Assembly (NCBI GenBank): GCA_001579985.1
Contig: LRSR01013219.1
Location: 1 to 28,432, forward strand
Direction of reading: 5' to 3'
DNA: 28,432 nt
Source of the DNA: Hypsibius dujardini
Lineage: Eukaryota > Tardigrada > Eutardigrada > Parachela > Hypsibiidae
How positions within the stretch are numbered: the first letter of the stretch is position 1; every line of letters starts with the position of its first letter. Of the stretch, positions 1-9,892 are shown piece after piece. A program made the position numbers and the translations under genes. A model generated the notes under the pieces. That model was given only the letters and a program-made list of their open reading frames with translations, was not told the DNA's origin and did no database searches.

Positions 1-300
1 TCTCCGATTGGTGTATATTGGAGGCGTTTTACCCAATAATGCACCCCAGCTGAGTAAACTGAATGCTCAATTACACCGCGAGCAGAAGGTGTGTCAGCAA
101 ACAAAATGTTCAACTAACACCAAATGTCAAACATTTAGCAACGGAGGACGGTTCACCTGTCTGCTAATCACAGTTTTACATCGGTTATGGAGCATTATTG
201 CAGTAGTTTTTTCTTTTCCTGGTAAGAATTCGTCGAACTGCAGACTTTCGTGCGATTATTTGACATGGCGCACTGCCCCGTTTGAGTATCGTTCCCTAAA
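1..300. other. 5' flank of the gustatory-like receptor gene
   Basis: No coding exon is supported here. The open frame starting at 8 runs into the receptor exon in a different frame and has no recognisable family features, so I treat it as a shadow. An in-frame TGA at 283-285 lies just before the receptor ATG, which supports the start at 301. No convincing TATA box or other promoter element was identified. Confidence 0.5.
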
Positions 301-1850
301 ATGGCCAGTGATATCGCCCATGTTCAAGCGTTTCTTCTGGCCGCTAACGAGGCCACATCACCAGCCAATACCGGGAACAAAACTTTAACATCAAGGTGGT
401 ACAATGGTCTGCTAACGCTCGTTCGCATAACATTCACTCTCGGTAGCATTTCCATCGCGGTGATCGACTGTGCTGACATAATCATGATTTCGTTGGAGTC
501 GGTGAATGAAAACACGCCCTTTGTGATATCGATGGTGCAGATGTTTTGGGTGACCTTCTATGAGTCACGGAGCGCCTCGGTCTTAGCGCTCTTCACGTGG
601 TGCCACCTCGCACGTTGGCGAGCTCTACGCACATTTGTTCGTGCCAAAATGATGGAACCACTTAATCACCGCAATGCGAAACAATCCTCGGATATCCGTC
701 GGCTCTCCTGGATGTTGTTCCTGATCAGTTTCGGTTTGCGCGCATCAAACATGGCATTCAGCTGGCTGCAGACTGAAGGCTTGCTTGAGGATCCTAAAAA
801 CTTCAGTTTAAACCTGACCTCGTGCTATTCTTGGTTCGATCGCTGCGTCAGTCGGGAGACCTTTATCTTGGTGCAGACGTTCCTGGTTGATTGGCCGTTT
901 ATCTTGTCGCAGCAGGTCCTCATCTCCGGCCTCATGTTCGTTTGGATAGCTTTGAAGTCGATGCGAAAATTACGGAGAGAAGTTGCCACCAACTTAACTG
1001 TTACCTCCTCGGATGAAGTTCCCTCAAGCGAGAGGATTGAGAACTGGACGTTGAGCTATGTCAATATGTCACGCTTTGTGCAATACTTCAATGGCTGCTT
1101 CGGACGAATTTTGTTGGTCAGCGTCGGGCTGGACGTGTTGACTGTGTTGGGGGTGTGCGCCAAACTTCTTGCGAGTGGAAAAACTTTAAGCATGATGATT
1201 TGGCTCCGCTACGCTTGGGTTTCCGTTATATTTCTTTCCTACGCAACAATCTGCTACCTGCCATTCATCCTGTTACATGAAGAGGTACGTGTATATTTAT
1301 TCAACAGATATTGGGAAGGTGTTTCATTTTGAACAGTAAGTTCGTTAGTTCGCTTGTCACTTTGGTTTGGAACGCCAACGATCATTTAAAGTTTCTTTTC
1401 TCCGGTTCACGTTTCTTGTTCAGAGCCTCAAGCTCGATCGGATTCTACGAGATTTCGCTTGGACATTGAATGGACACGGAGAGGAACGGAGCATTGTAAA
1501 TATTATTCATAATCGCACGGGATGAAAACCTTCGAAAAAATTTCGATCTTTTAGGTTACGAAAGAGGAAATATCTGCTGATTTAACGGCGCTGCAAGAAA
1601 AGGTCAACAAACTCTCTCTCATCGTGAAAGAGAACCCCCTGACCATCGAGGCTGGTGGACTGTTTCAGTTTTCACGAACATCTCTAGTTACGGTAAGATT
1701 TCCACTGGCATGGGAGCAAACTCCAAGTATTTTCTGAGGTCTCGGCTAAACTTCTTCTTTTTCCTTTCCGCTCAGATCGTGACGACAGTTGTGACGGCCC
1801 TTTTGCTCACAAAAGAAATCCTCAATCGATCTATGCCAGCAAGATTCTGA
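301..1850 (+). CDS. gustatory-receptor-like seven-transmembrane protein, 4 exons, 422 aa
   Basis: Exons 301-1284, 1424-1495, 1555-1692 and 1776-1850 have good GT-AG borders; every intron is phase 0, and all four join in one open frame ending in TGA. The ATG at 301 follows an in-frame stop. The product has about seven hydrophobic segments (residues roughly 40-60, 78-100, 136-160, 190-222, 262-290, 297-325 and the last 35), no long N-terminal ectodomain, and a loop before the last segment carrying the motif NPLTIEAGGLFQFSR. The last exon (TVVTALLLTKEIL) sits where insect gustatory receptors carry their TYhhhhhQF motif; here that motif is altered. Phase-0 introns near the C terminus and about 400 residues are typical of the Gr/Or superfamily. 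By family, it would be a plasma-membrane ligand-gated channel in chemosensory cells with the N terminus inside. The ligand cannot be told. A stand-alone 343-residue reading through the first donor would miss the last transmembrane segment. Confidence 0.8.
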
Positions 1851-2749
1851 CAATTTGTTTCGCCAACTCACCAATTCTATTGTTCGTTTACTGATACTGT
1901 TAGGGCAGTGCTCCGCAGACCACGCCCCACTACATATTTGTGTATGTTATGATTGGATGATGGGTGTGTCTGTGTATTCCTATGGTGAGCGTTCGAGCTC
2001 TCGGCTCGACGCTCACAACATAAAATCAGTGTCGCGACTGTCTCGTTTTCGTTCTCTGTTTCGCCTTCGCGCACTCACCAGTTAATAGCTCCTCCATAAT
2101 AATACTGCTGTGTTGTCCTCCGGTTGCACAAAAACAAGTATGCGCATGCAGTTCCAGTTATGGTAGGCCGATAGAGTCAATCGGTAACTCACTATCAAGC
2201 TCAATTAAAAGTTTTGGCTACTTTGGTCAAGCAACAAATGCAAAAGATAAGGATCAGATTTTCATTCGGACAAGTCCCTGTTAAAAGTACACGCAGCCGT
2301 TACCTGAAAGCTTGAGGGAATTGTTGCTACACTGATTTCGAACGATTGAACATCTGTATGCCACAAGTGTCACTGCCCTCTGGACGAGATTTCATTTTTC
2401 TAACTTATTGAGTGTTGAATGATTATGGAAAGCAAATCCCTCGGGAAGTCGCACCGGCGGTGTGTGATATGCGGAGAATGAAGCTTACTTTCAAGCAGAT
2501 CGGGACTTTTTCTCGCAAAGGGTTTTAGTTTCTGTTTTTTTTTGTTTTTTTTCATTTAAAAATCTTCGACAGTCTTTTTGAGTTCAGTAATTACTGCGGT
2601 GTTGGGAGTTCGTGATTGGTCGGTAGGCGTGGTTTGCTTGACCAGAAGTGTGCATTTAGGGGAGGAGTGTGCGTTATTTTTTAAGCCGTGAAATGCACGA
2701 ACCGGATGACAATTCGGGACTGACTATAATCGAATTAACTGCACCACGA
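1851..2749. other. intergenic stretch, no gene recognised
   Basis: About 900 bases between the receptor stop and the first repeat. Short open frames on both strands near 1855-2085 overlap each other and show no domain or codon signal. There is a T-rich run near 2535-2560. I see no polyadenylation signal that can be assigned with confidence. Confidence 0.5.
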
Positions 2750-3693
2750 TCCTAGTAAACATGAAAAAATTAAGTACGAAAAGTCATTCGAAAAGTCAAA
2801 TTTTCACACAAATTATACGCCATTCCGCACATAATTTGTGAGATCGTTCCTAAGGCGTGTGACCATTCTTTTTATCCGTCTAAATTTATGTGAAGCGATA
2901 TGTGTGAGCGTTCAAAATTTATACGCCTTATTCATTCTTATTCAAAACCCGAGCAGACTATAGGTTTTTAGGAATAAATGACAGAATAAAAGTCTGTGCA
3001 GGGTGCCCAGGGTTTGGCATCTTGTGGGACGCAGTGGTGGGATTTCTAATCATTTTGAAACACGGCGAAATATGTGTCCAAAATTAATTCTAAAACAGTT
3101 TTAGCATTTTCGCGAAGAATTGCGAAACTTTTGCTGTCACGTTTCACGGCTGTGGGAAGACTGGAACAATATTCAGGCGCTATTATACCTTGGTTCGTCA
3201 AGCGTCCGTAGTTAAAGGTTCGAGAGATTCGATGTTTAGCCCAGCTGAACGAAACTTTTGAAAACAATTCTGGGAATTGTTTTCAAAAAAACACAGGTAA
3301 TAGTTTCATAAGTCGTATGACAGTCCACAGAAAGATGAAGGCATTGACTACAACTTTTCCGCCCATCCAGCCCTACAAAGTTAGTAAGACCTGAGCATAT
3401 TCGTATGGTCGTACGAAGTATGTATGAAATACGCCTTACGAATTACATAAGATTTCTCTAAAGATTTTTATCAGACACTCTATTCCTCCTGCGTGATGTT
3501 TTTACGGGCTGAGAACTGTACACGCGGATTAAAATAAATGCGATTGTACATAATATGTATGGCGTACGTTTTTTGTTGGCCGTAAATAATATGCATGATA
3601 TAAGCCGCTGTTTCTACGTACAAATTTAAGGTGACAATTCGTCCTTGATGTGTACGGAAAAAAGACTTTTCGTACGCCAGATGTGTAATAGGG
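2750..3693. mobile_element. non-autonomous DNA element with inverted ends, copy 1
   Basis: The left end (TCCTAGTAAACAT ... GTACGAAAAGTC) is mirrored at the right end (GACTTTTCGTAC ... ATGTGTAATAGGG). The body is alignable by eye to 7327-8107. This copy carries about 300 bases (roughly 3360-3665) absent from the other copy. No transposase frame is present; the small minus-strand frame at 3046-3267 is part of the repeat. The superfamily is not assigned because target duplications are unclear. Confidence 0.7.
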
Positions 3694-4910
3694 CAAGGTC
3701 AATGCATCTGATCCTAGTTATTCTAGTTCTATCCCGATTCCTCAAAGATATCAGCAGTCATTCTCCATGAGAGATTCCTTGTTCGGTCTGGATTAGGAGA
3801 GCAACACTTTCTGCCCGGGATACTGTTGTACTTCGTTCAGATCTTGTACACGTCATTTTCAATACGGTTTCTGCGGATGGTTTCGTTTTACATAGAGGAG
3901 TGTCTGATTCTGACACGTGTTGCCACTCCTTCTACTTATACTTCTCAAATCACATGCACCTCTAAGACAAGCAGCTGCTCCAGCAGAGGCCTCACATCTG
4001 ACAGCTTGGCTAACATTTTTTTGAATACGTCAAAAATTGTAACGTCATGGTCGTCTGAGCAAACAGTGACAGTTCACCTCCTCAATGCGAGAGGAGGGAC
4101 TTATTTTGCCAAGGCTACTGTTCAACAAGGAAGAACGTCCTGAGAGCAACGCAAGATAGAACAACTATCTTGCTACGTGATATCCGATCTGCGGCCAATT
4201 GGGATCCGAAACCATACCGCAAACCCTCTGAGTGCCGGTCAGCTTACACTGGCTTAATTCTTCCTTCAAACTCCATTTGCTCATCGAGCATTTGGACTTT
4301 TAGATACGGTTTTTTTGCTTTGATCCTCTAACAGAACCGTAAATTATAAAGTAAAAACAACTTTGAAGTGGTAAGAACTCATTAAGCCAAACTTGGCTTA
4401 AACTTAAATGGCATGTATACTAACTTGCGGTGCGTGCTGAAGAAAAACATTCCGGGCTTCGAAATTAAATAGCGTCCTAGCCAACGACCATACCGATGAA
4501 ATCCAGTCGAAAATGAAATAAACAAGCAGTCGAGAGCGGAATGAAAAAATTGAACTCACTAGGAAGATGTTTTGGTTCCCTATTGGCAAAATGTCAGCTG
4601 TTTTCAGGTTGTTGTCTGGAGGCGCAACAGCGCCGTCTGGCGGTACGGCATTAACCGATCAGGAAAGTGCCAAATGAACCCTTGTCAGGTTAACCATTCA
4701 AGTTAGGTACTTTCCCTATTTAAGCCAACTTTGGCTGACCCAGCACTATGCGTATTCCTAAAACACCCGGCATCCAGAGGGTTTAAGCCAGCACAAGTTA
4801 CGGATAAGTAAAATGGGGAAGATTTAGATGCTAAATCTGGTTATAACCTGTTGCACGTGAGTTGTCACTGTGTCGGACCGCCCCCCCCCCTAGCACGTCT
4901 CTGTCTGCCC
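3694..4910. other. gene-poor stretch with a small hairpin
   Basis: No gene is supported. A near-perfect palindrome (TTAAGCCAA / TTGGCTTAA) lies at 4382-4401, and related AAGCCAA-type words recur near 4244, 4725 and 4780, perhaps ends of an old element. The minus-strand frame at 4404-4589 contains LLVYFIFDWISSVWSLAR, which faintly resembles an LDL-receptor propeller blade on the same strand as the fragment just downstream in coordinates; I do not call it. The plus frame 3826-4143 is Ser/Thr-rich and unrecognised. Confidence 0.4.
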
Positions 4911-5192
4911 CTATTCCGCACTGCACGAGCGGTCGTTGAAGTAGATGACCCCTTCCGGTGACGCAGCCGCCATAGACATACAAATCAGGGGCCCGCTTTC
5001 TTTCGCGAAACTAATTACAGTTTTAGCCCATGAAGAGCCGTTCAGAGTTTGGATCTTTCGTCCCATGACGTTGTATAGAAGCGCCCTTCCGGTTTTGTAT
5101 GTGTGTGCGGTTAATTTGACCGGGTGACGATATAATGGTACCAAATGTCTGTGTCCGGCAACAGTGGCCTCAAAAGTTCGTTCAATTAGCAT
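4911..5192 (-). pseudogene. possible LDL-receptor class B (YWTD propeller) fragment
   Basis: A 93-residue minus-strand frame from ATG to stop. Its middle reads ALLYNVMGRKIQTLNGSS, followed by TVIS and later ASPEGVIYFND. This spacing matches two successive YWTD blades: L-Y-x(5)-I...L-x-G-S...V-I...P...G-x-I-Y-(W/F)-x-D. The two canonical WTD cores are altered (YNV, FND). No signal peptide, other blades or EGF module is joined in frame. It may be a relic of a lipoprotein-receptor-like gene, or a single exon of a gene whose other exons I could not find. The match is weak. Confidence 0.35.
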
Positions 5193-5460
5193 CAGTGTGC
5201 GATTGTGCGCTTTTTAAAAATCCAAAATCATGCAGCGCTATCTGTGGGTGTTGTTACCCAAAACTTTATACCACTTCAGCTAACAAGCAACATACATAAC
5301 GTTTCGATTTTTTTATTGTCTGAAAAATTCAATAAGTTATAACCATTCGAAAAACTGACATATTTTTCATCCAGTCTTAAAAGTAAATAATGTTGAAATC
5401 TCCAGTTTGGTCAGCACGTATAACTTAGTTAGGCTCCTAGCTACGCATGTAATGGTATAA

Positions 5461-5817
5461 GTTTTATGCCACTCACAGACAGACAGACTGGTATTTCTTG
5501 ACGGTATTCGGCACGACTCCGCGTTGACGAAGGAGATACTCTGGTCGGACAACACTTTGTTAGGCATCAAGAATTTCAAAAAAATCTCAAAACAAAAGAA
5601 CTTTGCCACGCTTTCGGCGTTTCAGGCGGTCAAGTCCCTGACCACGTCCCATTCGGACAAGATACAGGTTTGCTACGATAATGAAGTTGTGTCCCTTGGT
5701 AGACCGCAACGAATGCCCGAGAACGTCCGTGGCTGCAATCTCGAAGGACTAGCTGGAGCAGAAGGATTACCTCCGGGCTGTTCGGCACCGGACCCTAAGG
5801 ATGTTACCGTACCTTAG
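5461..5817 (+). pseudogene. possible LDL-receptor propeller blade plus EGF-like relic
   Basis: The open frame runs from just after a stop at 5458-5460 to TAG at 5815-5817, with no good ATG near its start, so it would need an upstream exon. It contains RLVFLDG, then LTKEILWSDNTLLGIKNF, resembling the last blade of an LDL-receptor class B propeller (W-S/T-D core, then S-I-x-x-A-N-K). A cysteine-poor tail ending in GCSAPDPKDVTVP recalls the EGF module that normally follows, but most of its cysteines are missing. It lies head to head with the similar fragment at 4911-5192. Function cannot be claimed. Confidence 0.3.
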
Positions 5818-6053
5818 GCAAAGCATTTGTGCGCTTTTTACATTCGAAATCTTGTTCCTCATTTTGTCCAGGGCTGTGTAAGTAAGTAAGCTTCTACAAA
5901 GTTGAACTTTTACTACAGGTAAACAAGTGGACACATGGGAGACACAAACATTTGCTTTTTTTGCTTAAGCGAACGAATGATAAGAATTTTGCAAAATGAG
6001 CCTAAATCACTATATTAATAGTAGTGATACCTTTGATCAATTTGATAAGAATA

Positions 6054-7324
6054 CAGAGGTTAAACCACTTGATGGTGCTCAGTGACTCCTATTCACACCT
6101 GTACAGGTCGCCTTATCTGATTTCCAAATTTCATAAACCCAACACGTGCTCCACTCAATTTCACATGTGTGATATATTTCTTGTCTCATTATTTCATGCA
6201 AAGATGGGTCGCAAACTAGATTTCGGTCTGAGGGAGTCTATTTTGACATTGGTCAGTTTGATATCATTCAGAAAAATTGTAGAAGCATTGAAGGTCAGGA
6301 ATATCGTTGTTTCTCAAAGAGCAGTATCTAATCTCATCATGAAAAATATCAACAAGGAAGCCGGAAGTGATACTGCACCGTTGTCGATGAAACCCCGTGG
6401 CTTCCCGAAACTCCGAACTCCTAGTCTGGTGGCTGCCATTGAAAAGGACCTTTCAGGACCGAATCCGCTGACTCGTTTTCCATTACCCTTGAAGTACGGT
6501 GTGTCGGCTACAACTATTGCTCGCGCCATTAACGGAAAAAGTGCCGTGTTTATGCCTTGTCAAACAAGCAAGCTAAACAAGGGCTGGACCGAGGCCCGAG
6601 ATTCCTGAGCTACATCAACGGCCGGAAGTGGAAGAATTTTATCACCATTGATGAGGCCTGGGTTTATCTGACCGACAATAACGGAATCCGGAAGATTTAC
6701 TACGAGTTTCGGGGAGAACGGAGTCCAGAAAGTTGGACCAAATTCTGGAAGGAATCTCACCCCAAGGGCGTCATGTTTCTGGCTGGCGTTTGCTCCCGTG
6801 AAAAAACTGCGATCCGCTTTGTCAAATCCGGAGCAAAAATCAACAGTGCGTACTATATCCACCATGTTTTGAAGCCCCTTTTGAAGAACGACATTCGGAA
6901 ACTATTTCCGGGAGAGCTTATCTACAAGGTCATCTTCCACCATGACAGTGCTCCAGCGAAATCTTCCGGAATTACCCAAGAATGACTTCGAAATTCTGGA
7001 ATCAAGTTCATTCCAAAAGAGCACTGGATGGGTAATAACCCTAATCTGGCTCCCATGGATTTTTGTGTGAATGGTCTGTTTAAGTGGAAGTTGTTTGACC
7101 ACGCTGCCACTACAGTGGCAGGTTTGAAACGGGTTATGCAAAAGGTATGGTCGAATTTAGACCAAAGTAAAATTAATAACGCTTTGCGATCCTGGCCGAA
7201 ATGTGTTAAACTTCTGATAGAAAGGCAGGGGTTTCAAATCGAGCAGGTTTTGAAAAATTCGAAATGAAACTGTGCACACGGGAATTACTTAAAAACTGAG
7301 CACCATCAATTGGTTTAACCTTTG
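6054..7324 (+). mobile_element. Tc1/mariner transposon, DD37D type, full length but inactive
   Basis: A 1271-base element. Terminal inverted repeats of about 30 bases (left 6054-6083, starting CAGAGGTTAAACC; right 7295-7324) match at all but two positions. Both ends abut TA (6052-6053 and 7325-7326), the usual Tc1/mariner target duplication. The single transposase frame between them carries one frameshift and one in-frame stop, so this copy cannot make its own transposase. Confidence 0.92.
6204..7267 (+). pseudogene. mariner-family transposase, frameshifted, one internal stop
   Basis: The ATG at 6204 opens an N-terminal helix-turn-helix region (MGRKLDFGLRESILTL...). The frame must shift near 6545 to continue as LSNKQAKQG...NGRKWKNFITIDEAW. 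The first catalytic Asp lies in TIDEAW, the second in IFHHDSAPA, the third in NLAPMDF. There are 37 residues between the second and third if the TGA at 6983-6985 is read as a codon, giving DD37D, the spacing known for the maT group. The frame then stays open to TGA at 7265-7267. Two lesions in about 350 codons suggest a fairly recent loss. Confidence 0.88.
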
Positions 7325-7326
7325 TA

Positions 7327-8107
7327 CACATGAAAAAATTAAGTACGATAGGTCATACGAAAAGTCAATTTTTTACATAAATTATACGCCATTCCGCACA
7401 GAATTTGTGAGGCCGTTCACAAGGCGTGTTACCACTCTTTTTATTTGTCTAAATTTATGTGAAGCGATATGCGTGAGCTTTCAAAATTTATATGCCTTAC
7501 CAAGCAAACGCGGTGGGTTGAATCGCTACATGGGTTGAATCGGTCAGGTGGCGGAGGGCGCCACAAATGAAGCTGAATGAGTTTTGTTTATAATTTACAT
7601 TTGTGGCGCCCTCCGTCACTCGACCGATTCAACTCACCGCGTTTGCCTGGTATTCATTCTTATTCGAAAGGCGAGCAGACTGTAAGTTTTTAGAAATAAA
7701 TGACAGAAATAAAAGTCTGTGCAGGGTGCCCAGGGTCTTGTGGGACGCAATGGTGGGATTTCTGATCATTTTAGAACACGGCGAAATATGTGTCCAGAAA
7801 TAGTTCTGAAACAGTTTTAGCATTTTCTTGAAGAATTGCGAAAACTTATGCTTTCACGTTTCACGGCTGTGGGAAGGCTAGAACAATATTCAGGCGCTAT
7901 TATACCTTAATTTGTCAGGCTTCTGTAATTAGTAGGTTCGCGCGATTTGACGATGAGCCCATCTGTAAGAAATTTTTGAAAACAATTTCCAGAACTGATT
8001 TCAAACAAACAAAGATAACAGTTTCATAAATCGTATGACAAAAATCTAAAGAAAGATGAAAGCATTGACCAGAACTTTTCTTTTCGTACACCAGATGTAT
8101 ACTAGGG
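7327..8107. mobile_element. non-autonomous DNA element with inverted ends, copy 2
   Basis: Same family and orientation as 2750-3693, starting CACATGAAAAAATTAAG and ending CAGATGTATACTAGGG. It lacks about 300 bases present near the end of copy 1 and is interrupted by a 151-base MITE. It begins immediately beside the right TA of the mariner element, so its outermost left bases are missing or were replaced there. Confidence 0.7.
7500..7650. mobile_element. nested MITE with TA target duplication
   Basis: A 151-base fold-back element. The ends are CCAAGCAAACGCGGTG and CACCGCGTTTGCCTGG, and homology between the arms continues inward through GAGGGCGCCACAAATG. TA flanks it at 7498-7499 and 7651-7652. 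Copy 1 of the host repeat reads straight through (CGCCTTATTCATTC near 2926-2940), showing the empty site. It is probably mobilised by a Tc1/mariner-type transposase. Confidence 0.88.
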
Positions 8108-9534
8108 TCTGTATAATATCCTATTTTCTGCCAGTTGGGTTTAATTCTGGAAGTCGGATTAAATTTGTCCTACTTCCCGAAATCCTAAAAATTTCGGAAT
8201 TTTAACGAGTATATTTTCTGGCAAAAATTTTGCCAGATTATTTTCGGAAAATTAGCCGGAAAGATATCTTTCTGTATGTGTAATGGGAACTAGGGGTATA
8301 CCACTTCAGGTCTTGACTCCGCGTGCTTCGGTACTTTGATTCACAAATGTCCCGCCCATCATCAGTTGACCAATTGTTTCCCCTGAACTTTGAGACCAAT
8401 ATGCTCGGTTCAGTGCAGCGTGAGCGGCGATGAATAATAGAACCCGTTTTTGTTTGTAATATTTAAACCAAAGCCCTGTACTTTGTTTGAAGCACTGTGA
8501 AAAGCGATTGCGGGCCCTCCGAATGACCTGCACATCGAAACGTCAAGGCCGTGCAATCACTGTTTTTTTTTAAATGTTCAGTGCGTATTGTTATTTTCTG
8601 CTCTGGCTTCCGGCGCTCACACATGTTCAGTATGTGACGCCTTGGTAGAACGGGTTCATGGCTAATATCGCCTCGAACATTCCCATGGTTGTGCAAGCTT
8701 TGTAATTGTAATTGGTGTTGATTTGATTGATGTACTGTTGTATCCACCGGGTACCCCATGAAAGCCATCAAATTGCTTACCTTACTCCTTAGCCTATGAG
8801 GTAGAATTAATTTTTACCCTATTTTGAGCCTACGAAGAGTTTGTTATTAAGCAAACTCTCCTACACGTTAAAGCCCCACAAGCGAAATTGGCAAATAGGA
8901 TTGGGTTCCGTTATTGGTTCTACGCTGGACGAGTCAGCTTACCGTGTGTCCAGATTTAGAGACAAATTTTAAACCTGTGCGGCACCTCCCCCTTCGCAGA
9001 AGAAAGTATGTCTTCACTCATTTGTCAGAAAATTCTGTCCTCTGCTGCAGGGATTATTTTAAGGGGATTTTTAATGCAACAAACCCGGTCAGAATTCTTT
9101 TAAGCTCGTGCTGCGCGCGCTCATTGAAACTTGTGTTGACCGAATCAAGCCATTTGCCTCGGTTAGTGCAGCGGTGCTATGCATTACCGAGTGCAATAGC
9201 TTGAATCGGGTTCACATTGGATTTGAGAGATTGGCTGTACAGAAGACTGCAGCGGCTTCAGTATTGCAATGCATGAACCCTTTTACCAAATAATTTTCAG
9301 GCTTTCTTTCATGTTAAAACATTTAGTTGAAGATTCAAAAAAAACTGTGTAACATTAAGGCCATTCAATCTCATACAAATCGTTTTAATCTCACACCTTT
9401 TGCGTAATGTCACACATTAAAATAATCCCTGCTCTGCTGTCCAGCTGTAGCAGGTTTTCCACCCTTTGATTTGTTTACGTTTTGTTGGAACTTGACCAGG
9501 TAGTACGATCTCATGAAAAGTCCCAGTTTCCCCG
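8108..9534. other. no gene recognised
   Basis: Open frames at 8306-8533 and 8463-8771 (minus) and 8914-9204 and 9108-9293 (plus) are short, overlap each other and show no domain. Small palindromic words (CGGAAAA, TTTCCGG, GGCAAAAATTTTGCC) occur at 8130-8270, consistent with an old decayed element. Confidence 0.45.
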
Positions 9535-9892
9535 TGTTAGGTCTACCAACCGTAAGTTGGATAGTTAACAAGTTTATTAGACTGATAATAAAGACTGTTA
9601 GAGAAATAAACTGAAAGAAAGGAAAGAGGAAGTAGAACTGACTGTAGAAATAATAAAACACATTATTATATAGTAAAGTTTTAACTATAGAAATGAAGGT
9701 AAATGGCACATACATCAGAATAGGGTTAANCACATTATTATATAGTAAAGTTTTAACTATAGAAATGAAGGTAAATGGCACATACATCAGAATAGGGTTA
9801 ATAGAGTGGACAGAGTTACAAACTAAGTATGATACTCGTGAGTTAAAGAACTATCATGATTGGATATGGGGACTTGTTGGGCGTGTCCAACA
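9535..9892 (+). mobile_element. LTR-like unit (TG...CA ends), copy a, 4-bp target duplication
   Basis: Starts TGTTAGGTCTACC and ends GTGTCCAACA, flanked by CCCG on both sides (9531-9534, 9893-9896). True length is about 286 bases once the 72-base assembly artefact inside is discounted. Similar units lie at 11958-12241, 15664-15979 and, reversed, from 28345. TG...CA termini with a 4-base duplication fit a solo LTR; a MITE is the alternative because the ends are also weakly inverted. No coding capacity; the small frames here are not genes. Confidence 0.6.
9659..9801. other. assembly gap (one N) between two identical 71-base blocks
   Basis: Bases 9659-9729 and 9731-9801 are identical, and 9730 is N. 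The other copies of the LTR-like unit contain this block once. It looks like contig ends that overlapped but were joined through an N rather than merged. Confidence 0.9.

Noticed and set aside
8-388. 126-codon plus-strand frame at the window start
   Set aside because: It overlaps the receptor exon in another frame, has no domain and no splice evidence.
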